A stretch of 32,705 nucleotides of DNA from Chloroflexota bacterium (GTDB lineage Bacteria > Chloroflexota > Dehalococcoidia > UBA2979): contig JAQBZW010000008.1 of assembly GCA_027622315.1 (NCBI GenBank), positions 1 through 32,705 of the forward strand. The letters run 5' to 3'. Below the pieces are notes generated by a model. It ran no database searches, was not told the DNA's origin, and worked only from the letters and a program-made list of their open reading frames with translations. Position numbers and translations under genes: made by a program. Numbering within the stretch: position 1 is the first letter of the stretch; every line of letters begins with the position of its first letter. Positions 7,023-13,842 of this stretch are shown piece by piece.

Positions 7023-7769
7023 TTAGAAGTCGTCGTCGTCGTCGTCGTCGTGCACGTGCGGGGCGAGGGAGGGTACCAACGCCTGCCGGTCATCGCGCGT
7101 GCGGCGAGGTGCCGGCACCTGCTCAGCGGCCTCGACGGTCGCGCGTACGGTCGCCGGGTCGCCCGGCACGAGCACGATTGGGGCGCCGGCATCCCGCCAC
7201 GTGCGGAGCGCCTCGGCGGAGGGCGCGACGGCAGTCGGAATGACGAGCGGAGCGCCGGTCAGCTCGGAGATGCGACGGAGCGCGAGTTGATCGCGGACGC
7301 TGAGATCCGCGTCCACGCCGTCGACGAGCACGGCGTCGGCGCCCAGCCCGGAGGCCGAGCGCAGCCGATCCTCGCTGCGATCGTCGCCGAGGATGAGCAC
7401 ACGGCCGAGCGGCGCACGGGAGTCGTCGTGGGGGCGCAGCAGCGCGACGGCGGGTGTTCGGCCGTCGTCGAGGATGACGAAGTCCGCCCCGGCCTCGGTA
7501 GCGGCGGCGATCGCGTCCGCGGCGGCGGCTTCGAGCCACACGCCGACGGCCCGATCGCCGGCGACCGTGACGGCGTCCGCGATCGCGGCGGCGGAGGCGA
7601 CGAGCACGTGCGCGCCGGCGGCGATGGCTGCGGTGGCCTCCGGGCCGCTGCCGACTTCCGCGGCCACGAGCAGCTGGAGCGCGGGTTCGTTGGAGCGCGA
7701 GCGCTGGAAGCCGAATCCGCCGGAGGCGGGGCGGCCGAGGTTGCGGAGCTGACGCCGAAGCTTGCTCAT
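7023..7769 (-). CDS. Hypothetical protein, possibly TIM-barrel-like, with poly-Asp C-terminus
   Basis: 248 aa, not assigned to a named family. The sequence alternates hydrophobic strands with Ala-rich helices in a barrel-like rhythm: LQLLVAAEVG, AIAAGAHVLVAS, AGADFVILDD, LGADAVLVDG, GAPLVIPTAV, GAPIVLVPGD. That suggests a (beta/alpha)8-type fold. The start region (SKLRRQLRNLGRPASGGFGF) is basic and probably cytoplasmic. The extreme C-terminus is HVHDDDDDDDF, made by a (GTC)7 tract on the plus strand, and could bind cations. It sits 34 bp from tRNA-Thr on the same strand. Catalytic residues cannot be named. Confidence 0.7.
   Translation of the reverse strand: MSKLRRQLRNLGRPASGGFGFQRSRSNEPALQLLVAAEVGSGPEATAAIAAGAHVLVASAAAIADAVTVAGDRAVGVWLEAAAADAIAAATEAGADFVILDDGRTPAVALLRPHDDSRAPLGRVLILGDDRSEDRLRSASGLGADAVLVDGVDADLSVRDQLALRRISELTGAPLVIPTAVAPSAEALRTWRDAGAPIVLVPGDPATVRATVEAAEQVPAPRRTRDDRQALVPSLAPHVHDDDDDDDF
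7029..7049. repeat. Trinucleotide microsatellite (GTC)7 encoding Asp repeat
   Basis: Seven uninterrupted GTC units on the plus strand, read as GAC (Asp) codons on the minus strand at the end of the 248-aa gene. Such tracts can change length by slippage. Confidence 0.9.
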
Positions 7770-7802
7770 GACAGTCCGGTCAACTGGGACGCGCGGGATT
7801 GT

Positions 7803-7878
7803 GTGGAGCCGGCGGGGGGACTCGAACCCTCGACCTGCTGTTTACGAAACAGCTGCTCTACCACTGAGCTACACCGGC
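7803..7878 (-). tRNA. tRNA-Thr (anticodon CGT)
   Basis: The reverse strand folds as a full cloverleaf of 76 nt including an encoded CCA end (7805-7803). The acceptor stem GCCGGTG/CGCCGGC has one T-G pair. The D-stem is GCTC/GAGC. The anticodon stem is GCTGT/ACAGC with loop TTCGTAA, so the anticodon is CGT and it reads ACG (Thr). The T-arm is GAGGG/CCCCC around TTCGAGT and contains one A-C mismatch. The discriminator base is T. Confidence 0.95.
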
Positions 7879-7989
7879 TCGCGCGATCGTCGCCGCAGGG
7901 GCGACGGTGGCGTCACGGGCCCGGAGGACGCCTGAGCGGCGGATCGTATCGCATGCGGCAGTCAGGAGCATCCGCGTGCGCACGCCCCG

Positions 7990-8281
7990 CTATCCGCGGA
8001 TCAGCTTGAGAATGGTCTTCGAGGCGATCGCCGTCGCGGCTGAGGCGAAGGTGATCGCCGGCGAGCGCGATCGCCGTCTGGTCGTACACCGGATGTACGC
8101 GCACGCCACTGCCGTGATCGGTGCCTCCACCGGAGCCCCAGCCGAAGCCCACGCCATAGCCGACTTCGGCGACAGGGATGACGGTGTGCTCGCCGGCCGA
8201 CACCGCGGTGCCGAAGCAGTGAGACGCGCTCGCCCGCTCGGGGACCTGCGCGAGTTCCTTTATTGCTTCGGCGGTGTCCAT
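7990..8281 (-). pseudogene. GerW/YtfJ-family protein, frame broken near the 3' end
   Basis: From ATG 8281 (GAGG 6 nt upstream) the frame reads MDTAEAIKELAQ, then SASHCFGTAVSAGEHTVIPVAEVGYGVGFGWGSGGG, the GerW-family core with its Gly-rich stretch, then VRVHPVYDQTAIALAG. Just after that, around 8053-8060, the expected hydrophobic C-terminus (ITFASAATAIASKTILKLIRG, stop 7990-7992) is in a different frame, consistent with one extra base. In the uncorrected frame the ORF runs on to 7913 with no family resemblance. GerW/YtfJ was named in spore formers but is widespread; its role here is unknown. A sequencing or assembly error is as likely as a real mutation. It lies 49 bp downstream of the ABC operon. 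Confidence 0.6.
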
Positions 8282-8330
8282 GGACGGCCTCGTATTCATC
8301 TGCGTCGGATTCGATCGGGCGTGGCTGCGG

Positions 8331-8675
8331 TCATGGCAGCGTAGCGTGCGCGGGCGAGCTACGGCGCCGGCGGAGCCACCAGGCGATCGCGACGGATCCG
8401 AGCCAGAGCAGCACGGCCCGGCGGGCGGCGGTGATCCACGGGTCCGCGACCACGGGAATCGCCACCTCGTACGCACGGTCGCTCTCGGTCACTTCGACTG
8501 CGACCGGACGCAGCCGACCGAGCGTGATGCGCACCCCGGCGCCACTGCCGAACGCCAGGTGGAGCTGGCGGCGTTGAACGCGCGCGCTGAGCGCACGTGT
8601 GCCGACATGTCCGAGATCGACGTGCTCGGTGTCCGTTGTCAGCAGGCCGCCGAAACCACCGACGGCGGGAGCCAC
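8331..8675 (-). CDS. Small membrane protein of the ABC-2 operon, unknown function
   Basis: 114 aa, starting with GTG 1 nt after the permease stop (TAGCGTG), so translation is coupled. The first ~75 residues look beta-rich (HLAFGSGAGVRITLGRL, VAVEVTESDRAYEVAIPV). One membrane helix follows (AVLLWLGSVAIAWWL), then a basic end (RRRRSS). Most of the chain would therefore be extracytoplasmic with a C-terminal anchor. It is not recognised as a known family; its place suggests an accessory component of the transporter. Confidence 0.7.
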   Translation of the reverse strand: MAPAVGGFGGLLTTDTEHVDLGHVGTRALSARVQRRQLHLAFGSGAGVRITLGRLRPVAVEVTESDRAYEVAIPVVADPWITAARRAVLLWLGSVAIAWWLRRRRSSPAHATLP

Positions 8676-8676
8676 G

Positions 8677-9393
8677 CTAGAGGTCCTTGTGACGGAAGAC
8701 CCACACAGACGCGAAGAGCGCGGCTGCGGTCAGCGCGGGAAAGACCAGAATCACGCGCGCGATGTCCCACGGGGAGGTGTCACCACGGAAGGTCTGTGGG
8801 AGCTCCTCGATCACTGCCGTGGTGCTCATCCAGCTCAGACCGAGGAACTGCAGGGCGACACCGGAGAGCACGATCACGAGCAGCACTGCGAGCACGCCGA
8901 CGAGCACGTTCGAGACGAGTGTCGACATCGTGAGCCCGAAGGCGGCGAGGAAGGTGAGCAAGAGCGCGACCATGAGCACGCCGGCGATCACGCCGGGGAG
9001 CGAGGTATCGGCGGCGGCATAACGAATGATCAGGTACGTGAACGGGATCATCACCAGCAAGTAGACGCCGAGCGTGAAACCGAGGCGGGCAATGATCTTC
9101 GCGGAGATGTACTCGGTGCGCGTCACGGAACGCGAAAGGATCGAGTCCACGATGATTCCGGCCTCGCCGCTGACGGCGCTACTCGCGATCACCGCCACGG
9201 CGAGCGCCGACAGTGGCGCGAGCACCGCCGCGACGTACGCGGCCATCGTCTCTGAGGCGAGTTCGCGCTCGTTCGCCGCCACGGCGATCAGGAAGAGCGC
9301 CGGGATCACGAGCAGCGGGATCCAGATCCTCGCGACCCAGGAACGGCTCAGCTGCAGCAGGTCATAGCGCAGGATGGCCAGGAATGCCTGCAT
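8677..9393 (-). CDS. ABC-2 type transporter permease
   Basis: 238 aa from ATG 9393 (MQAFLAILRYDLLQLSRSWV). The 357-aa version in the track extends upstream into the ATPase gene in another frame and is not real. About six hydrophobic segments are visible: IWIPLLVIPALFLIAVA, VAAVLAPLSALAVAVIASS, LGFTLGVYLLVMIPFTYLII, GVLMVALLLTFLAAFGL, VGVLAVLLVIVLSGVAL and VILVFPALTAAALFASVWVF. Between helices 2 and 3 is a GIIVDSILSRSVTRTEYISAK segment like those of ABC-2 permeases. The gene overlaps the ATPase gene by 32 bp. The substrate is unknown; this class exports drugs, peptides or polymers, or acts in stress and copper operons. Confidence 0.88.
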   Translation of the reverse strand: MQAFLAILRYDLLQLSRSWVARIWIPLLVIPALFLIAVAANERELASETMAAYVAAVLAPLSALAVAVIASSAVSGEAGIIVDSILSRSVTRTEYISAKIIARLGFTLGVYLLVMIPFTYLIIRYAAADTSLPGVIAGVLMVALLLTFLAAFGLTMSTLVSNVLVGVLAVLLVIVLSGVALQFLGLSWMSTTAVIEELPQTFRGDTSPWDIARVILVFPALTAAALFASVWVFRHKDL

Positions 9394-10423
9394 CCGCTTT
9401 CTCCGATTCCGTGTGGTCGACCCCGCGGCGGGCGATGTCTTGCGTGGCCGCCCAGGCGGCTGCGCGCAGGAAGCCGCGCGTGCGGTCCTCCTCGAGCCGG
9501 CGCAGGAACGCCTCCTCGATTTCATCGGCGCCGGTGTTGATGTGGAGCAGCTCGACGCCCGTACGGTCGACGAGTTGGAGCACACGTTCGATGTACTCCG
9601 GCAGCGGCTCCGTGCCCAGGAAGGTGATGCGGAACTCGGAGCCGAGCCGTTCGTAGCGGACCGAACCGAGTTCATCGAGTGTCGGGATCTGCTGCTCGAA
9701 GGCGGCAGTGTTGCCGTCGATCTCGACTGAGATCGTCCCCTGCCGGGCAAGCCGGCGCATCTCCGCCATCGGTCCGGAGTAGATCAGGCGGCCGCTCGAG
9801 ATGATGCCGACATCCGTGCAGACGCGCTCGACATCGCCCAGGATGTGGGTGGCGATGATGATCGTGCGATCGCGGCCCGAGAGCTCGCGGATCAGCTCGA
9901 TCGTCTGCTTGCGTCCGGCCGGATCGAGCCCTGACGTCGGTTCGTCGAGGATCAACAGCTCCGGGTCGTTCATCAGCGCCGCGGCGATGCCGAGGCGCGT
10001 GAGCATGCCGGTGGAGTACCCGCCGATGCGCTGTCCGGCCGCCGCGGTGAGGTCCACCGCCTGGAGCAGCCGCGCGAGCTGGATCTTCGCGCGCTCGGAG
10101 GGAACGCCGAGCATCGAGCCCACGAACTGCAGATACGAGATCGCCGTCATGTGCTTCGGAAAGTTCGGGTTGGTGGGGAGGAAGCCGATACGACGCCTGA
10201 TGTCGGCGCGCTCTGCGGTCATCGGTTCACCGAGTACCGAGACGGAGCCGGCCGTGGGTCGCTGGAGGCCGAGCAGGATGCGGAAGGTGGTCGACTTGCC
10301 GGCGCCGTTGGGGCCGACGAGCCCGAACACGGACCCTTTTTCGACGCGCAGGCTGAGCGCGTTCAGAGCGATGTAACGGTTCTCGTAGATCTTGGTCAGA
10401 TCGGACGTGAGGACGACATGCAT
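9362..10423 (-). CDS. ABC transporter ATP-binding protein (ABC-2 exporter type)
   Basis: 353 aa from ATG 10423, preceded by GGAGGTG at 7 nt. The track's 585-aa ORF is an upstream read-through of the opposite strand and is not real. Motifs in order: Walker A GPNGAGKST (about 38-46), Q-loop region FLPTNPNFP, an altered signature YSTGMLTRLG in place of LSGGQ, Walker B LLILDEPTSGLDP, and the switch histidine in IIATHIL. The C-terminal ~100 residues are a regulatory extension (EIEEAFLRRLEEDRT), common in this exporter class. It pairs with the permease immediately downstream. A -10 element TATTAT lies 90 nt upstream. Confidence 0.92.
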   Translation of the reverse strand: MHVVLTSDLTKIYENRYIALNALSLRVEKGSVFGLVGPNGAGKSTTFRILLGLQRPTAGSVSVLGEPMTAERADIRRRIGFLPTNPNFPKHMTAISYLQFVGSMLGVPSERAKIQLARLLQAVDLTAAAGQRIGGYSTGMLTRLGIAAALMNDPELLILDEPTSGLDPAGRKQTIELIRELSGRDRTIIIATHILGDVERVCTDVGIISSGRLIYSGPMAEMRRLARQGTISVEIDGNTAAFEQQIPTLDELGSVRYERLGSEFRITFLGTEPLPEYIERVLQLVDRTGVELLHINTGADEIEEAFLRRLEEDRTRGFLRAAAWAATQDIARRGVDHTESEKADAGIPGHPAL

Positions 10424-10511
10424 CGAAATGCACCTCCGGCGCGACTCGAGGGCGAGCCTGCTTGCGTGCGTGTCGGCCGGCCCGGCACCGCCCCTGGTGA
10501 GGCGGACAAAA

Positions 10512-10540
10512 ATAATAGAGGCCCGTTGGATGACACGAAA
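10512..10540 (-). promoter_or_regulatory. Putative promoter of the ABC operon
   Basis: Minus strand TATTAT (10517-10512) with TTTCGT 17 bp upstream (10540-10535). The AT-rich block (ATTATTTTTG) stands out from the GC-rich surroundings. The -35 is weak. Confidence 0.45.
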
Positions 10541-10595
10541 GGCAGGGTATTCCCGGATCCGGGTGTTTCGACTCGTAGCGGCAACGTAGCGGTCA

Positions 10596-10601
10596 TATAG
10601 T
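10596..10601 (+). promoter_or_regulatory. -10 element of the orphan response regulator; mRNA probably leaderless
   Basis: TATAGT ends 6 nt before the ATG at 10608, so the expected transcription start coincides with the start codon. No Shine-Dalgarno is present. The -35 region (TCGTAG at 17 bp) is poor. Confidence 0.5.
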
Positions 10602-10607
10602 CGGCGA

Positions 10608-11282
10608 ATGCAACGTGTCCTCATGCTCTCAGACGACGTCGGCCATGCGGCGGCGGCCGGGTCTGCGCTTCGCGAGGATGGCCGAGAACTGCGGGCCGAG
10701 ACGACGGCGGAGCGCTTTCTGCTCGCGGCGCGCGAGTGGCGACCGTCGCTCGTGCTGCTCGATCTCGGCGTCGGCCTGAGTGCCGGCGGAATCGCCGCGC
10801 TGCTGCGCGACCCGGCGCTGGAAGACGGCATCGGCATCATCGCGATCGCGGCGCCGGAGCAGTTCTCGCTCGTCGGTCCGGGCGTGAAGATTGATGATCT
10901 GATCGTGCCGCCGCTCGAGCCCGGTGAGCTGCGCACGCGCGTCGCACGCGCGCTGTGGGTGCGCACGGGCACGGACGATGGGCATGTGCTGCGCGAGGGG
11001 TCGCTCACCATCGACCTGGAGCGGTACAAGGTCGCGATCGACGGCGGGGCAGTGGACCTCACGTACAAGGAGTACGAGCTGCTGCGGTTCCTCGCGACGA
11101 ATCCCGGCAAGCCGTTCACGCGCGAAGCGCTGCTAAACCGCGTGTGGGGATATGACTACTACGGGGGCTCGCGGACGGTCGACGTTCACGTGCGTCGTAT
11201 CCGCGCAAAAATCGAGGGTCGGCAGCAGTTCATCGAAACGGTTCGGAACGTCGGCTACCGCTTCATCGAACGCGCCCGCTAG
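10608..11282 (+). CDS. OmpR-family response regulator, orphan with degenerate receiver
   Basis: 224 aa. Receiver domain about 1-118: the acidic pair (SDD, residues 8-10) and the phospho-acceptor position (VLLDLG, Asp52) are kept. The conserved Thr/Ser (IIAIAAPEQ) and the Lys of the K-P motif (LIVPPLEPGEL) are missing, so ordinary phosphorylation switching is doubtful. The DNA-binding winged helix about 128-222 is intact: LTYKEYELLRFLATNPGKPFT, RVWGYDYYGGSRTVDVHVRRI and FIETVRNVGYRF. No histidine kinase is nearby. In overall type it resembles GlnR-like orphan regulators. Together with glnK/amtB/GS downstream, that makes it a candidate nitrogen regulator (inference). It is probably translated from a leaderless mRNA. 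Confidence 0.88.
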   Translation: MQRVLMLSDDVGHAAAAGSALREDGRELRAETTAERFLLAAREWRPSLVLLDLGVGLSAGGIAALLRDPALEDGIGIIAIAAPEQFSLVGPGVKIDDLIVPPLEPGELRTRVARALWVRTGTDDGHVLREGSLTIDLERYKVAIDGGAVDLTYKEYELLRFLATNPGKPFTREALLNRVWGYDYYGGSRTVDVHVRRIRAKIEGRQQFIETVRNVGYRFIERAR

Positions 11283-11296
11283 CCGGGGCGTTCACC

Positions 11297-11320
11297 GGCG
11301 CCCGCGGGCGCCCTCGCTTT
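11297..11320. terminator. Probable terminator between convergent regulator genes
   Basis: GGCGCCCGCGGGCGCC (11297-11312) is a perfect palindrome followed on the plus strand by CTCGCTTT. It lies 15 bp after the response-regulator stop and before the stop of the opposing winged-helix gene. Confidence 0.5.
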
Positions 11321-11333
11321 CACCTGCAGCACC

Positions 11334-11654
11334 TCAAGCGGCGTGATCCGTTGCGAGGCGGTAGCCCACGCGGGGCACCGTGTCGACGTAGCCGGCGGCG
11401 TCCCCGCCGAGCTTCGAGCGCAGCCGCGAGAGCACCACGGCGAGCCTGCGGCGGCTGCGTTGCGTCGGTTCGCCCCAGAGCGTCGCCGCGAGCCGGTCAT
11501 AGGTCGCGATGCGGCCATCGAGCGACGCGATGTACCAGAGCGCGTTGAACTCGAGGTAGGTGAGCCGGATCGGCGTGCCGGACACGGTCACGGCGTAACG
11601 CTCGCGGTCGATTCGCAGGTTCGCGGCCTCGATGATGTCGCCGGACTGGGTCAC
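11334..11654 (-). CDS. Stand-alone winged-helix DNA-binding protein (Trans_reg_C type, no receiver)
   Basis: 106 aa from GTG 11654, with AAGGAG about 8 nt upstream. The whole protein is one OmpR/PhoB-type effector domain: IRLTYLEFNALWYIASLDGRI, DRLAATLWGEPTQRSRRRL, VVLSRLRSKLGGD and YVDTVPRVGYRLATD. There is no receiver, membrane or sensor domain, so it cannot be phosphorylated in the usual way. It lies downstream of glnK in the same direction, separated by a very strong hairpin, and converges with a full-length OmpR-type regulator. It might compete with or assist that regulator at the same sites (inference). Confidence 0.85.
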   Translation of the reverse strand: MTQSGDIIEAANLRIDRERYAVTVSGTPIRLTYLEFNALWYIASLDGRIATYDRLAATLWGEPTQRSRRRLAVVLSRLRSKLGGDAAGYVDTVPRVGYRLATDHAA

Positions 11655-11692
11655 GCTGCTCGCTCCTTCCGTGCGCCCGGCCCGGGGGGCTC

Positions 11693-11736
11693 GGGGGGGG
11701 CGGCCCGCGACGAAAGTCGCCGCGTCCGCCCCCCCC
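11693..11736. terminator. Very stable GC hairpin with GAAA tetraloop between glnK and the winged-helix gene
   Basis: Outer stem of 11 bp: eight G then CGG (11693-11703) pairs with CCG then eight C (11726-11736). Inner stem GCGAC/GTCGC (11707-11711/11716-11720) closes a GAAA loop. The inner and outer stems are separated by a 3/5-nt internal loop. No T-tract follows on the minus strand, so it may act as a processing or attenuation element rather than a classical terminator. Confidence 0.6.
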
Positions 11737-11761
11737 GTTGTCTGGAGTGCTCCGACCGCCG

Positions 11762-12109
<348 letters not shown>

Positions 12110-13600
12110 CTACCTTCCGGCCGCGCCGCCCGACGAGCGCATGCCCGCCGCGACGCCGGTGGTCTCTGCAAACGGGTCGCGTCCCCCCGTGAACTCTGGG
12201 TAGGCCTCGGCCCCGTGCTCGCCCACGTCCAGGCCGATCGTCTCCTCTTCCGCCGAGACGCGCAGGCCGATCGTGACGCGAATGATGGCAAACAGAATCA
12301 GCGATGTGCCAATGGTCCAGGCGGCGACCGCGGCGACGCCGATCAGTTGCGTGAAGAGCATGTTCGGTCCGCCGCCGAGCAGCAGTCCGTAGCTCGTCGG
12401 GTCGGCGATGCCGAAGGCGTCCGTGAGGTACGCCTTCTCCGAGAAGAGGCCGACGGCGAGTGTGCCCCAGATGCCGTTCATCAGGTGCACCGGCACTGCG
12501 CCGACGGGGTCGTCGATCCTCAGGTTGTCGAGCAGTTCGACGCCGAACACGATGATCGTGCCCGCCACGATGCCGATCACCACGGCCGCCCAGGGGGCGA
12601 CGGTGGCGGTGCCGGCGGTGATCCCGACGAGGCCGCCGAGGACGCCGTTCAGCGTGAGGCCGAGGTCGGACTTCCCGTAGCGCAGCCACGAGATGAGCAT
12701 TGCGGCAGAGGCGCCGGCGCCTGCGGCCAGCGTGGTGGTGACGGCGACGCGTGCGGCGACGGCAGCGAGGCCACCGGAGAGGCCAAGTGTGGAACCGGCG
12801 TTGAAGCCGTACCAGCCGATCCAGAGCACGAGCACGCCGAGCATGCCCAGCGGCATCGAGTGACCGAGGATCGGGTTTACCTGGCCGTCGGGGCCGTACT
12901 TGCCGCGACGTGCACCGACCATGATCGCGCCCACCAGAGCGGCCCACCCGCCCACGGAGTGCACGACGGTCGAGCCGGCGAAGTCGAGCATGCCGTAATC
13001 ACCGATTGGGTTGTCGGTGAAGGCGGTCAGCCACCCGCTGCCGTCCCAGACCCAGTGACTCACGATCGGGTAGATCACTGCGGTGATCACCACGGTGTAA
13101 ATGAGGTAGGCCGCGAACTTCGTGCGCTCCGCCATCGCGCCGGAAACGATCGTGGCGGCGGTGGCGGCGAACGCGAACTGGAAGAACCAGGTCGGATAGT
13201 CGGTGAAGTCACCGGTGAGGAAGAAGTGGCCGTTGCCGAAGAGCGCGCTCGCGCTGCCGGACACGCCGTAGGCGAGCCCGAAGCCGACCGCCCAGTAGGC
13301 GATCGAGCCCAGCGAAACGTCGAGCACGTTCTTCATCAGGATGTTGACGACGTTCTTCGAGCGGATGAAGCCTGACTCGACGAGCGCGAAGCCGGCCTGC
13401 ATGAACAGCACGAGCACGGCGGCGATCAGCAGCCACGCTGTGTCGATCGCCGACGTCAGGTCCTCGAGGACGGCGGCCTCCTGCGCGCCGGCGAGCCCGG
13501 TGCCGAAGGCAAGGGCTGCGCCGGCTCCGACGGCGATGCCGAACAGACGTCGTCGCAAGCGACGAACTGGTTGCTGTGGTGGATCTGCGGATTTCTGCAA
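12110..13600 (-). CDS. amtB: Ammonium transporter Amt/AmtB
   Basis: 496 aa from the TTG at 13600, which has GGAGGA 6 nt upstream. The track start (GTG 13636) lacks a ribosome binding site. The N-terminus looks like a signal peptide (RRLRRRLFGIAVGAGAALAFGTGLAGAQ). About eleven transmembrane helices follow. The pore histidines are both visible, in STVVHSVGGWAAL and AVPVHLMNGIWGTL. FMQAGFALVESGFIRSKN is the conserved first-helix motif. Family role: passage of ammonium/ammonia across the cytoplasmic membrane, gated by GlnK. It is divergent from the GS-like gene, and a phased repeat array lies in the shared promoter region. Confidence 0.95.
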   Translation of the reverse strand: MQKSADPPQQPVRRLRRRLFGIAVGAGAALAFGTGLAGAQEAAVLEDLTSAIDTAWLLIAAVLVLFMQAGFALVESGFIRSKNVVNILMKNVLDVSLGSIAYWAVGFGLAYGVSGSASALFGNGHFFLTGDFTDYPTWFFQFAFAATAATIVSGAMAERTKFAAYLIYTVVITAVIYPIVSHWVWDGSGWLTAFTDNPIGDYGMLDFAGSTVVHSVGGWAALVGAIMVGARRGKYGPDGQVNPILGHSMPLGMLGVLVLWIGWYGFNAGSTLGLSGGLAAVAARVAVTTTLAAGAGASAAMLISWLRYGKSDLGLTLNGVLGGLVGITAGTATVAPWAAVVIGIVAGTIIVFGVELLDNLRIDDPVGAVPVHLMNGIWGTLAVGLFSEKAYLTDAFGIADPTSYGLLLGGGPNMLFTQLIGVAAVAAWTIGTSLILFAIIRVTIGLRVSAEEETIGLDVGEHGAEAYPEFTGGRDPFAETTGVAAGMRSSGGAAGR

Positions 13601-13672
13601 AACGGCTCCTCCCGGCGCTCTGTGAGTGGCGTTCACCGTACGAATCGCTCGTTTCGTTAGGAGAACAACCGT

Positions 13673-13738
13673 GTGAACGAGCGGTGTCAGCGCGGTAACA
13701 ACGCGATGTCGCTGCGGTTACGACGATGTTTCGCGCGT
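13673..13738. promoter_or_regulatory. Six-unit 11-bp phased operator array (GlnR-like a/b boxes) between amtB and the GS-like gene
   Basis: Read in 11-mers from 13673 the units begin GTGAA, GTGTC, GTAAC, ATGTC, GTTAC, GTTTC, and four of the six end in GCG or GCGCG. Odd units resemble GTNAC and even units GTGTC/GTTTC, giving three 22-bp a/b pairs. Tandem 11-bp spacing is the binding geometry of OmpR/PhoB-type dimers, and GTNAC-n6-GAAAC is the GlnR box. Likely binders are the OmpR-type proteins encoded at 10608 and 11334. Confidence 0.6.
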
Positions 13739-13768
13739 TTCCTGGCACCGTCGCCGCTTGCGGTGGCG

Positions 13769-13784
13769 TGTGACGCGCGTCACG
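13769..13784. promoter_or_regulatory. CRP/FNR-like palindrome upstream of the GS-like gene
   Basis: TGTGACGCGCGTCACG matches TGTGA-N6-TCACA at nine of ten consensus positions. The inner 14 bp (GTGACGCGCGTCAC) are a perfect palindrome. It lies 59 bp upstream of the GTG start. Confidence 0.4.
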
Positions 13785-13842
13785 ATGGCGTGCGCCCCGG
13801 CACACGCTGCGGCGGACGCGGACGACGATCGGGAGGTTGCCG

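Noticed and set aside
9362-11119. 585-aa version of the ABC ATPase
   Set aside because: The extra 232 residues are Ser/Arg-rich antisense of the response regulator. The real start at 10423 has a strong ribosome binding site.
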